A stretch of 47,963 bases of DNA from Suillus spraguei (taxonomy: Eukaryota; Basidiomycota; Agaricomycetes; Boletales; Suillaceae): positions 1 through 47,963 of the forward strand of contig JABCPU010000485.1 of NCBI GenBank assembly GCA_016800925.1, written 5' to 3'. The translations under genes and the position numbers were made by a program. Under the pieces are notes generated by a model, which searched no databases, was not told where the DNA came from, and worked only from the letters and a program-made list of their open reading frames with translations. Positions within the stretch are counted from its first letter, which is position 1, and the number at the start of each line of letters is the position of its first letter. Shown one piece after another: positions 1 through 9,955 of the stretch.

Positions 1-864
1 ACGACGGTAGATACGGGTTTGGATTGACTATGGCCAGCGAGCTCTAAGTTTGACCACAGTTTGGATTATCTTGTACAGTGAAGCGATTTTCGTACTCTCA
101 TCGAGAGTTACACACAATTCGCAGGGCCAGGCAGAACCTGCTACCTTTTTTCGGGAGGAAACTGATAAACCTTACGTTGACATAAATCCGCTAGGGAGTG
201 GAATGTTGAGTGATCGGTGACCTTGAGTATATAATCGATCAGCGACGAAGTATTTGCCTTGACACCTAGCCACAATTTTGCACATACACTGTGCGTACGT
301 CCGCCCAGATCCAGATCATGATTCAACTATGAGATTCACTTCATTGTCATATCTGCCGCACCTGTTGCATCTGACGATCTTGATGTAACACCTAGCATGA
401 ACCTACCCTGAAACTCTGCTAGTGAGTCACCTTTTGCGGGCCTACTTACGTGCACGTGAGACTCACCACGTACTTCCGGTTATCCACAGATTCAGTGCTG
501 TGCTCAACGGCATCAAAATTTACAAACAACCAGGACGATTTCGCTTATCCCTGCGGACCTGAAGGGAAATTATATCATACACGCCATGTCTCAGTTACGA
601 TTTGCTGTATCGTGAACGCTGATAAGGATAGCCTAAGAACGACATCCGGTGGGTGAACCAGGAACCTATCCTTTCCCTGCTGCCTTTCGAGTCCAAGAGT
701 TAATGTTGAGGGCGTGAAAGGAGCATAGGGCCTTAGTGCCGATGTGAACACGATATATGTTCAACCTACATTGAATTCGAGTTATGCTGAACTCGTCGTG
801 CAGAAGATTGGAAGGCCTTGCCGGGATACTCCGACTGGGCCGAATTTTGACATCGGAACGCCAG
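1..864. other. Intergenic, no gene recognised
   Basis: Only short chance reading frames are present. None shows a family motif, plausible splice signals or a compositional change. I see no repeat structure here apart from the MITE that begins at 865. Confidence 0.5.
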
Positions 865-1210
865 TGTAACATGGTCAGACCGCCGCCCGCATAACCGTTA
901 CACCAAAAGGTGAAATACTGAAAGCTTAGCTTTCCAGCATCAGCGGCGGTATATGTACTGATTATGGGAACTCAGGTAAGCCAGCGTGCTTACACCCTCC
1001 CGTTTCGGATAGATTCCCACGCCAAACCACAGTGCTCAGCGATTGGGAGCAGGACTGGTGGGGGGACAAAAAGATCTGATAACGTGGGAGGGTGTAAGCA
1101 CGCTGGCTTACCTGAGTTCCCATAATCAGTACATATACCGCCGCTGATGCTGAAAGCTAAGCTTTCAGTATTTCACCTTTTTATGCGGGCGGCGGTCTGA
1201 CCATGTTACA
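865..1210. mobile_element. Palindromic (foldback) MITE
   Basis: The element starts TGTAACATGGTCAGAC at 865 and ends with its reverse complement at 1210. The two arms run inward for about 125-135 bp and are nearly perfect inverted copies. The main difference is about 10 extra bases in the left arm near 895-905. The unpaired centre is about 85 bp. The flanks carry GCCAG at 860-864 and again at 1211-1215, which looks like a 5-bp target duplication. There is no coding capacity, so it would depend on a transposase in trans. I cannot assign the superfamily; 5-bp duplications with these ends do not match one I can name. Confidence 0.85.
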
Positions 1211-1239
1211 GCCAGGTGCCTTTCCTCGCAGACAACTTG

Positions 1240-2510
1240 CATGACTCCAGACCCAGTTCTCAGATCGCGAACACTAGTGCTCAACCTACTTCGCATCCAA
1301 CTTGTTCTGCAATTAATCGCATGTCTCCGTCAAATAAAATTTCTTGTAAAAGGTATCATGAAAAAATTGTGACAACGCCGCATCCACGCCGCAGCCACAT
1401 CGTAAGTTCTTGCTTACAAAATCATCATCTTCACCTCCGTCTCACTCTCACCATGCATATGGACGAGAAAGCTAAACAGTAGGAATCACATAATCTCTGC
1501 TTCTAGTTGGTCGGCCTCAACATGCAACAACTAGCAGAAGATATTCTGTAGTTTCTATCTCCTTGAGTCTCCACTCCTACCCAAACAAAGTCTAACCCGT
1601 CCCTTTCAAATATTAGCAAGTACGAGGTTCGGGTGACCACTGTACTTTTGAAGAGAGTTGTCCCACCGTGAGTTCTCGTTCCTTATCTACCTCCGCAACT
1701 AAGCTTATAACAAGGGTTACAGATTGGTAAGTAATGGCATCACTGGTAACTTAGACTCTTTATCGGAATGCACCAGTCCATGTATCATATCCGTCGTTAA
1801 CATACTGAAGACCGCACATGGCCCCGATGTCCCAATGGTGTGTCTAGATACTTGACCGGTGCCACTGTCTTGCTCAAGGCGAAGCAGCAGCTTGACGACT
1901 GCGGTCTTGCTTTGGTAGTACTATGCATGATTTCAATGGCAGACTCGAAGTGGCTGTGGTGGTGCCGACTAATATGGCTTGGAGGTTGCCGTCCCCCGGA
2001 ACTTTGAAATTCTCTTCCGTTTTAGAATTCCTCTCGTCCGAACGTGTTACCATCTGTTGTCACCCCGCGAGTCTTTCAAACACGAGCTCAGTCTCAGGCT
2101 GCGGTAGTCATCAGAGACAGCTGGTCTGGGCAATAACCTTGTCAGTGAGTCAGATTAATGATTTGCATTGGCTGCCGATTATTGGTTAGCTGACTCTACA
2201 CTACACCGTTGATTTAAGTCAGCGACTCTTGGCGAGTAGTATTCCTTTCCTTCGTTCACTTCCAATATTCTATCCAATTGCATTATAGACAAATCGTCCA
2301 ACACAAATATATCATGTCTGACTCGACCGCCGCCATTCTCGCCTTGTCCGCCACGCAGCAGCTGTCGCCGTCTTCGGATGTCACTGACATATTGACTGCA
2401 TAAACCTGACATCTTCATAGTCCTACTTTCTGCCATCAGCGGCATCAATGAAGCACGTTTAGAACAAGCGCTCGCAGAGGAAAGGTCGCTCAGACGCCTG
2501 GTTGCCTGCT
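1240..2510. repeat. Left copy of a diverged tandem duplication
   Basis: Blocks of this segment recur in the same order about 2 kb downstream (3260-4290). Examples are the stretch around 1280-1620, a 70-bp block from 2314, and a block at 2400-2487. Similarity by eye is roughly 75-80% with indels. The 2314 block can be read as a short ORF starting MSDSTAAILALSATQQL, but it stops after about 29 codons. I recognise no protein family. It may be an old gene duplication or a non-coding repeat. Confidence 0.65.
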
Positions 2511-3259
2511 CGAAAGCGTGCTCGTGTTTCCTGGGATTCAGGAATTTTCTCACACTGCTGCCCTTCTTGACGGACATCGACATCGACTGGAGTACTCGTT
2601 TTCGATGTGCCCTCCCGTACCTTATCTTTCTACACTTGTGCATCCTGGTTGCCGAGATGCGTTTGCGGGTGCTCCTGGGCTTTCCTGATTCGTTGCTGCA
2701 GGTAAGCGTATAGCCATTTTTGAATTATCTTTTAATTTCAAACTTTTTCGCAGGAACGCTGTTGGGGAAAAATGACATGTATCACATTCTTTTTCTTCCT
2801 AGCCTTGCCTAGATACCTCCTGCTAGCGGCATTGACGTCCTTCGAGTCAGCTCTGCTGGTCGGGTTATTGTCTTCAGGTAGCTTGTTCTTCAGACTTTTA
2901 GCCGTCGTGTTTTTGTTGGAACCGAATTTTTCCTGTTTCGCTCCACGTTAATTTTTAGTTGCGAGACACCAGAGAGTGTGCTGGCATAGATTACGATAGG
3001 ATGTTCATTCTTCAGACAATAGTGAATGTGATGCGCGTTGAGGGAAGATTGAATTTGGTAGCTCGCGATCGCAGAGTCAATGCATAATTCTAAAAGATTG
3101 GAGCTCAGACATATCTCGACGCATGACTTATACTGTCGGTTCCCACATGCGTTATTAGTTACTCTAGTTGCGTATTATCTAGAATCTTGTGCTGTTCGGC
3201 TTGACTTATCCTCACACGTCAGTCACATCACGTGAGGTTGGTCGAAATATGCCGCCCCT
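2511..3259. other. Spacer between the two duplicate copies
   Basis: I see no recognisable gene or element here. The frames are short and unconserved. Confidence 0.4.
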
Positions 3260-4290
3260 ACCTTAACTGGCAGGCCTCGAACAATGATAGTGCTCAACCT
3301 CCTTCACATCTAATTTGTGTTGCATTTAGTCGCATGTCTCTTCGTCAAACAAAATTTCTGGCAAAGGGTATCATGAAAATTTATGACAACACCGCATCCA
3401 CGCCGCAGCTGCATCGACGCGCATAAGTTCCTGCTTACAGCGACCTCGCCTTTACCTCCATCTCACTCTCACCATGCCTTTGGCAAGAAAATATAAACAG
3501 TAGAGACCATATAATCTCTCCTTCTAGTTGGTCATTGTTAATATGCGACAGGCAGAAGACATTCTGTGGTTTATATCTCCTTCAGGCTCCACTCTTGTCC
3601 AACAAGTTCTAACCCATCCTTTTCAAACACTAGCAAGTATGAAGCTTATACGGGAGGTTACAGATTGACCTGAGTTAATCACAGCCTAGTAGTAGGAGAA
3701 CAAAACTTGCAACTATATCGTTGGAAATTGTCCTCTTGAAAGGTCAGCTTACTCGTCTATCCAGCACTTACACTGTACCTGCATCGTTATATCTTCCGTT
3801 GGCAGGATTGTCTCTGCAGAAAATCACCGGTAACGTTCAAGCCTCGATCAAAAACGACATCGATGCTGAACTACATTCTTAAGCTGTCTAATTTTGCCCT
3901 GGATTTCTTATCGAAATACGCCAGTCCATATGTCATACATGTCGTTAACAGTTGTCTTTGTCTAATACTGAAGTCCGATCATGTTTGACTCGATCCCCAC
4001 CATCCCCGCCTTGTCCGCAATGCAGCAGCTGTGGCCGTCCTCGGATATCAAAACCACTCATGGCAGTGTTGATACATGGTTGGCTGATGGGAGGGCACCT
4101 CTACTCGAGAACGACAATGCTCGTGGTCCGCAGCATTACAATTCGCCAGTAGTTCGCTGTGGGTGCCTTGACATATTCATATTTACAACATAAACCTGAC
4201 ATTTCCACATCCCTCCTTTCTGCTATCGGCGGCATCAATGAAGCACGCTTAGAACGAGCGCTCGCAGAGGAGACAGACTGGATAGAGCTG
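3260..4290. repeat. Right copy of a diverged tandem duplication
   Basis: This segment matches 1240-2510 in order and orientation. The shared blocks include the stretch ending with ACACTAGCAAGTAT near 3640, the block from 3981 (readable as MFDSIPTIPALSAMQQL, parallel to the frame at 2314), and the block at 4192-4274. Reading frames in the two copies have diverged and break at different places. Both are therefore relics unless they are non-coding. A weaker related stretch lies at about 18390-18560. Confidence 0.65.
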
Positions 4291-4982
4291 AGAGCACATA
4301 TTGTGGACATACTCGGACTCATGGTTAGCTGCTCGGAACCTTTCTTGGGTTTGTTTGGACTCCTATCTCTTGTTGGGCCCAATGCGCAGAGACCTAATGT
4401 ATACACTTCAGTAGATCCGATACGAATATGTGTTGTTGTTGTGTTGCTATTCAGCAATAAGTAAAAATTGTGCATTTCCCGTCGAATGATAGTATGGCAA
4501 AATGAAATAAAAGCAATTCAAAAATGCCAACAATCAAAATCCCAGTCAGACCTAAGCTCGAAGCGGCCTTATCTACTGACTTCCCTTTGCAGTACGGCAA
4601 CCGTATCCGTCGACGTTCGCCATATAAACCGTCTATTACAGTAACGGTGTGCAGCCCTAATCAAATGTCTTGACACTCTGTAGACTCAAATCAAAATGCC
4701 AGCACAATAACACAAAGCGCGACGGTTGAAAACCTTCCCAAAAACGGACGATAGTTCAGCAGCAAGTCACATCACCCATGAAAGCTCAGAGCACTCACAC
4801 AAAAGGTCCCCAGAACGAAAATGTGTCCCTCCTGTCGCTACAGTTTCATCCCCTGAATCAACCCCTCATGCAAACCTCCCAACATCAAAGAATTTTCAGG
4901 TCCGCTACAAAAACCAGCACCGATGCCACAAGCGGACTAGGAATCATGACATTGGAAATATAGGAAGCAAGCTTACATGGAC
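4291..4982. other. Intergenic, upstream of the Ty3 insertion
   Basis: No recognisable gene is present. Short ORFs near 4726-4992 run into the LTR and look accidental. Confidence 0.4.
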
Positions 4983-4987
4983 GCATG

Positions 4988-5199
4988 TGTAAGCTGGACG
5001 CTTACTATACGCTTATCAAATCAACCATCACGTGATCTTTCCCCTTATATTCCGTCGCTTTTCGTCACCTAGAGACAGACTTGGGTCTCCTACCTACTAT
5101 CACTTACTCGATTATATAACAACCAAGAATCCACGGTTTCGTCCTGTTAATTCGTCTGATCCATTTAGTGTTCTGCACTGATCCCGTGGTGTGGTCACA
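4988..5199 (+). repeat. 5' LTR of the Ty3 chromovirus
   Basis: It is 212 bp, starts TGTAAGCTGG and ends GGTCACA. It pairs with 14419-14625, from which it differs by seven substitutions and two indels (1 and 4 bases). A TATA-like GATTATATAAC lies in the second half, at about 5112. Every substitution falls at a CpG in one of the two copies. Confidence 0.93.
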
Positions 5200-5233
5200 C
5201 TTTTTTTTTTAACAGATATGGAACCCGTGATCC

Positions 5234-6300
5234 TTGAACCATCATAAAGAATTGTACTCTAAACTGTCGGGCTTCTCGCCTGCCACCAAACCTATCAAAC
5301 TGTCTTCTTCACAGAAGAAACCAACCGTTCTTAAACCTTTGACTATGCATCAATGTGCTAGAAATCTCAGACCACGATCCCCACTGAAACAATGCATAGA
5401 ATCATCCTTATCTCCTCTAACACCTGAACCCTCTGATAACACACTTGCCAGACCCGCCACCCTTATAAACAAAGGTCATGATTCGTCCTCATCAGACTCT
5501 GACACCGATAACATGCATATACATATACCCTATCCCCGCGCATATAACATGATCAAAACAGCCAGAGTAGAGCAATCTGCCCCAATAAGCCACCTAAGCT
5601 TCTAGCAGGTGAACTCACACCTGAGGTTGCATGCGATTGGAGCAACACCTGTGAATACTACTTCATGCACAAGGGAATTGAAGCCGTGGACCAAGTAAAA
5701 ATGGTTGCATCAGGAATGATGGACGCTTGACTACGTAGCTGGTACTTGACTCAACATGCCACATTGGATGCAGGAACATTCGAACAATACATCACGGCTC
5801 TGAAGGCCGCTTGGCTGGAGAGCCATTGGGATACCAAGCTCCACAAAAGGGTCCTAGGTTTTTGCCAGGGGAGTCGCCCATTCTACGAGTGGGCTTTAGA
5901 GCTACAAAATCTAAATGCATTGTTACACAGAGAACCGATACACCTGAACGATGCCCAACTCCATTGTCAACTAGAGGCAAACGTCTGCGACGATCTAACA
6001 ATCCCCATTCTCTGTGCAAACCCTGCCAATGATCTCACCCTCAAATGATGGATCGAGGAGGTTAAACATCTTGGTGACAAGCGTGCAGAAGACTTCGCCA
6101 CTCATAAAAAAATTGCCGAAGATCTCCACAAATCCACTAAGCGTTTCATACCCACCAACAACAAGACCTCATCCTCTCGGCCATACACCTCATCCTCTCG
6201 TCTAGGAGCCCTGACTGAGGCAGAACGCACGTTATTGATGAAACATAGGGGATGCTTCAAATGTCATAAATTCTACGTGTCGCATCAATCAAAGGACTGC
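5234..6300 (+). pseudogene. gag: Ty3 gag region (decayed)
   Basis: Gag would form the particle shell and bind RNA. A basic, serine-rich N-terminal frame runs from 5234 to 5605. A frame change follows, into a capsid-like part (LLAGELTPEVACDWSN onward, about 5600-6045). This part is interrupted by TGA at about 5728, just before LRSWYL, and again at 6046. The chain then passes a Thr/Ser-rich linker to a zinc knuckle CFKCHKFYVSHQSKDC at about 6253-6300, with spacing CX2CX6HX4C. That spacing differs from the retroviral CX2CX4HX4C, but I recall it in basidiomycete Ty3 elements. Frame shifts and stops make this copy non-functional. Confidence 0.8.
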
Positions 6301-6936
6301 ACTGATGGCCCTCCTGATGCTTCAACCTACAAAACACTGACTGAAGCAGACGCCGTCACAGCCAAACCAAAGTCAAGAACAGTAGCAGCCGTCGCACCTG
6401 TGGGGGCTATCATACCATCAAACGTAATTGACGAAGGTTCTGACTCGGAGGATGAAATGTGCGTAGCCCCCTTTGAAACTGCCCATATTATGTGGCCCTG
6501 TCTCTTGATGGGGCCTGCCTCCGATTCTTTTGAACGTATTGATGCATTGATTGACCATGGGTCACATCTAGTTCTGATTGACAAGAATGTTGTCAATAAG
6601 CTTGGACTGCACCGGCGCAAGCTACATACAATAATTGAAGCAAACTCTGCTTTCACAAACTCTTCCTTTTCTCCTTTTTCCTTCTCCGAATATGTCCTTC
6701 TCTCTCCGTCTTCCATTAATCATGATTGGACATCATGTACGATATGTGCTGTTGTTGTGCAAGGACTTACAGTTCCACTCCTCCTCGGAGGCCCATTCTT
6801 ATCACATAATTCTCTTGTTATAGATCACAAAACTCGAACTTGTATGCCGAAAGGCACGAATTACAACCTGTTAAATCCTGCGAAAATAACACCACGAGCG
6901 AATGTACACATACCATCACAACACGAGGTGCAATGA
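6235..6936 (+). pseudogene. Ty3 zinc knuckle plus aspartic protease segment
   Basis: This is a 233-residue open frame. It begins with the gag knuckle and continues through an acidic linker (DEGSDSEDEM) into a retropepsin-like fold. The active-site region reads ALIDHGSHLVLID at about residues 102-114, where retropepsins usually have D-S/T-G. The histidine in place of Ser/Thr may be a mutation or a variant of this fungal lineage. A second hydrophobic block (GLTVPLLLGGPFL) fits the C-terminal flap and GxP region. From 6937 to 7322 the linker to reverse transcriptase holds several stops. Confidence 0.75.
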
Positions 6937-7546
6937 CAACGAAAGACTGTAATTAACGAACTCAAACAAGTGCTCAAGAAGAAACATGTAAAGTCTGATA
7001 AGCACACGTCTTCTGAAGTCCAAGACATCGCACAAGTTCTACACTGACACATAGATACACTTGCATTTATCAAGAAAAATAAGGAGCACCTTGATTGACT
7101 TGATAAAGAAATGCACCGAAAGTATCAGGACAGATTCCCCAATGACATCCCACATATCAATGAACTGCCTACCGATATTGTACACCGCATAACGTTGAAA
7201 GATCCAAACAAGATTATACAATGTAGATGATACAATACCCCCCAGAAGTATTGAGAAGCATGGGATGCCTTACTAACCAATACATTGCAGCAGGTCGTCT
7301 ATGACCCTCTGATAGCCCTTTCGTGTCCCCTGCATTCCTAATTCCGAAGAAGGACCCAACGGCTCTACCACAATGGGTAAATGACTATAGAGTGCTGAAT
7401 GCTAATACAGTACCTGACAACCATCCCCTGCCACGCATTGATGAAATTCTGCGTGACTGCGCCAAAGGTAAAATTTTCGGGAAGATAGATATGACAAATT
7501 CTTTCTTCCAGACACGGATCCACCCAGATGATATAAAATACACCAT

Positions 7547-8474
7547 TGTAGCAAACAAAGTCATGCTGACCATGAAAGTGCTGTTTTACACAAGTTTCTT
7601 GTTACTGCCTACAGCGGCTACCGAGAAATCCCCTATAGCAAGCATTACCCCTTTTCACTTCGCTGGTACTGTTTTCGCTCCGTGGATCCTTGCCCCTTAC
7701 CGAATCTCACTACTGATGTCCTCCTGTCCATTCCATTTCCATCTAAGATCCATTGGTGTGTAGCATATTCGTTTCTGCCATTACTAAAGCTACGGCAAGA
7801 CTTACCTTACCTTCTGTGACACCACTTGCTTGCTGCATGCCTCTTAGCTAAATATCTCTATCTCGCTACCATTCTCGCAATGTATTCCAGCCGTTCACGG
7901 TACATGTTAAAAAGGACTCTTCGCACATTCCGGTACTTTTACTTTTCCCTCTATGGTACACATGGTACTTAGGAATTGTCACCACTACTGTCTCTAACGG
8001 AATAAAGTCTTTCGCCAAAGTCACTATCTCTTAAGAATTGTTTTACTGCTGCATGCACCACCGCTCTTTACCGCTTTCCTGCGCTTCACCACTTGCACTA
8101 CGCTTTCCTGCGCTTCATCGCTATGCTTCACCGCTTGTTTTACTGCCAGTTTCCCACGCCTTACCGCAGTTTTACTGCACGCACTACCACAGTTTTACCG
8201 CTCACACTACCACTACTTTACCGCTATCTTCCCACACTCTACTGCTACTTTACCGCTGCTTTCCCACAGAGCAGAGGTCACCGCTAGCATCTCACTACCT
8301 CCAACGGCAGTCTTGCACCACAGGTTGGGCATTATTGAACTATATCAACTTAGCATTCCCTTTAGGGTCGAACGCTTTTGCTTTGCAAGTGAAGCAGACT
8401 AGATGGAGCACAAGACTCACATACTAGTTTAGGCCGTGGTTCATCTACAGCCCAGGCTAGATTGTATCTTTACA
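7547..8474. mobile_element. Solo LTR, family with TGTA...TACA ends (copy 1)
   Basis: It is 928 bp long, starting TGTAGCAAAC and ending TATCTTTACA. It is flanked by CCAT (7543-7546) and CTGT (8475-8478), a degenerate 4-bp duplication differing by two transitions. Its last 125 bp match the end of 10097-11060 closely. The middle is pyrimidine-rich, with recurring TTTACCGC and TTTACTGC words. It interrupts the reverse transcriptase exactly in frame, supporting these boundaries. The parent element is not in the window, so 'LTR' is inferred from its ends and repetition. Confidence 0.75.
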
Positions 8475-8827
8475 CTGTGATTGACACACCTAGAGGCCTA
8501 CACGAATGGACCAGTATGCCCCAGGGTGGAAGAAACACACCTGCAACACACCAACGGAGAATGTTTGTCGCTCTACGAGGGCTTATAGGTAAAATCTGTC
8601 ACACTTATCTAGATGATATTATCATCTGGTCGCAAATGGTTGCCGAGCATGCGCACAACGTGAAGTTGGTACTTGAGGCTCTGCAAAAATCTGGCCTATT
8701 TTGTTCCCCCAAGAAAACATCCTTATTTTGTACTGAACTTGACTTCCTGGGTCATCATATTACAGTGTCTGGTATTGAGGCCGATGCCTCAAAGGTCAAA
8801 CGAATCCTAGACTGGCCTTCCCCAAAG

Positions 8828-9303
8828 TGTTATGAACTGGGGTGGCTTCACCAGCGACAGTGAAAAGACACAGACAGTCTGCTGGGAAGTTCTACAATGT
8901 CCAGAAGAGGACAAGGTGAAGGTACAAGGAACGCGTTCCGAGTACTATCAAGGGTTCAGCCTCAAAGACAAGTCTAAGAGGTTCTACGAGAATAGAGACT
9001 AAGGCTAAGGAGTGCTTAGACTTAGAGACAATTCAAGACAACTTAGGTTGGAGACCTAAGCAAAGGATGTTCCAGGTAAAACCCAGTAAGATTAAAGTAA
9101 AGTATACAAGCGTAATACAACATGCTTAAATAGGTCAATATGTGCACACGGACCAAGAGAGACATGAGAACGTAAGTGCGTATCCAAAGAAGGAAGGCAA
9201 CTATAGTACAGATGCGTTGAGCATATGAGTCAGAGTCACGTTATGTAATATACAAGTAAAGGAGACAAAGAGAGAATGAATAGGGGCACATACGACTGTA
9301 ACA
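8828..9303. mobile_element. Solo LTR, TGTTA/TAACA family (copy A)
   Basis: It is 476 bp, starting TGTTATGAACTGGGG and ending GACTGTAACA. It has an exact 5-bp target duplication CAAAG (8823-8827 and 9304-9308). It is closely similar to 44403-44876 and more distantly to 13332-13952. By comparison with the copy serving as a 3' LTR at 44403-44876, its sense orientation here is the minus strand. It contains a run of CTTAG/CTAAG words at about 9000-9060. Confidence 0.92.
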
Positions 9304-9955
9304 CAAAGTGCACAAGTGACGTGCACTCTTTTCTTAGTTTGGTAAGATATCTCGACCAATTCCTACCACGCCTGGTGGACTACACGTGCATACTAACACC
9401 TCTGACAATGAAAAATTGCGAACTTGAATGGCCCGGGTGGACGATCGACCACCAAGAAGCCTTCAATGCAATCAAGAATCTTGTCATTGGAAGGGATTGT
9501 CTAACAACAATTGACCATGACAACCTCGAAAACAACAAAATCTTCGTCACTTGCGATGCCAGCGACTGGCGAACAGGAGCAATGCTAAGCTTTGGACCAA
9601 CACCACAGACTGCGCGACCAGTGGCATTTGATTCTATGCAACTACAAGAAGCGCAGCTAAACTACCCTGTACATGAGAAAGAACTATTAGCGATAGTCCG
9701 TGCACTCAAAAAATGGCGTGTGGAACTCCTTGGCACCCCCTTCACTGTTTATACCGACCACAGGACACTTGAGAGCTTCATGACACAATGTGAGCTGTCA
9801 TGAAGACAGGCCCATTGGCAAGAATTCTTTGGACAATACGACTTCTCCATACAGTATATTTGAGGAGAAGAGAACTCGGTGGTGGACGCACTGTCATGCC
9901 TACCACCCAAAAATGATGGTATCCCTACCTACACATTAAAAATGCCACATCAACC

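Larger units (their letters stand above)
7323..9955 (+). pseudogene. pol: Ty3 reverse transcriptase and RNase H, split by two solo LTRs
   Basis: The reverse transcriptase starts [10 protein letters not shown] and includes the [11 protein letters not shown] and [16 protein letters not shown] blocks (7323-7546). It resumes at 8475 with DTPRGLHEWTSMPQG and the catalytic YLDDIIIW block (about 8608-8631). After a second LTR it continues from 9304 through the connection domain into RNase H, with the active-site CDASD near 9553 and TDHRTLESF near 9760. Removing the insertions and one copy of each target duplication brings the flanking frames back together. TGA stops occur at about 9800 (after TQCELS) and 9859 (before GEEN), where relatives have arginine. 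Confidence 0.85.

Noticed and set aside
4726..4992. Open frame of 88 codons just before the Ty3 element
   Set aside because: It runs into the LTR, has no motif, overlaps another frame in the same stretch, and lies in gene-poor DNA.
8038..8427. Open frames of up to 129 codons in pyrimidine-rich DNA
   Set aside because: They lie wholly inside a solo LTR; openness comes from the repetitive low-purine composition.
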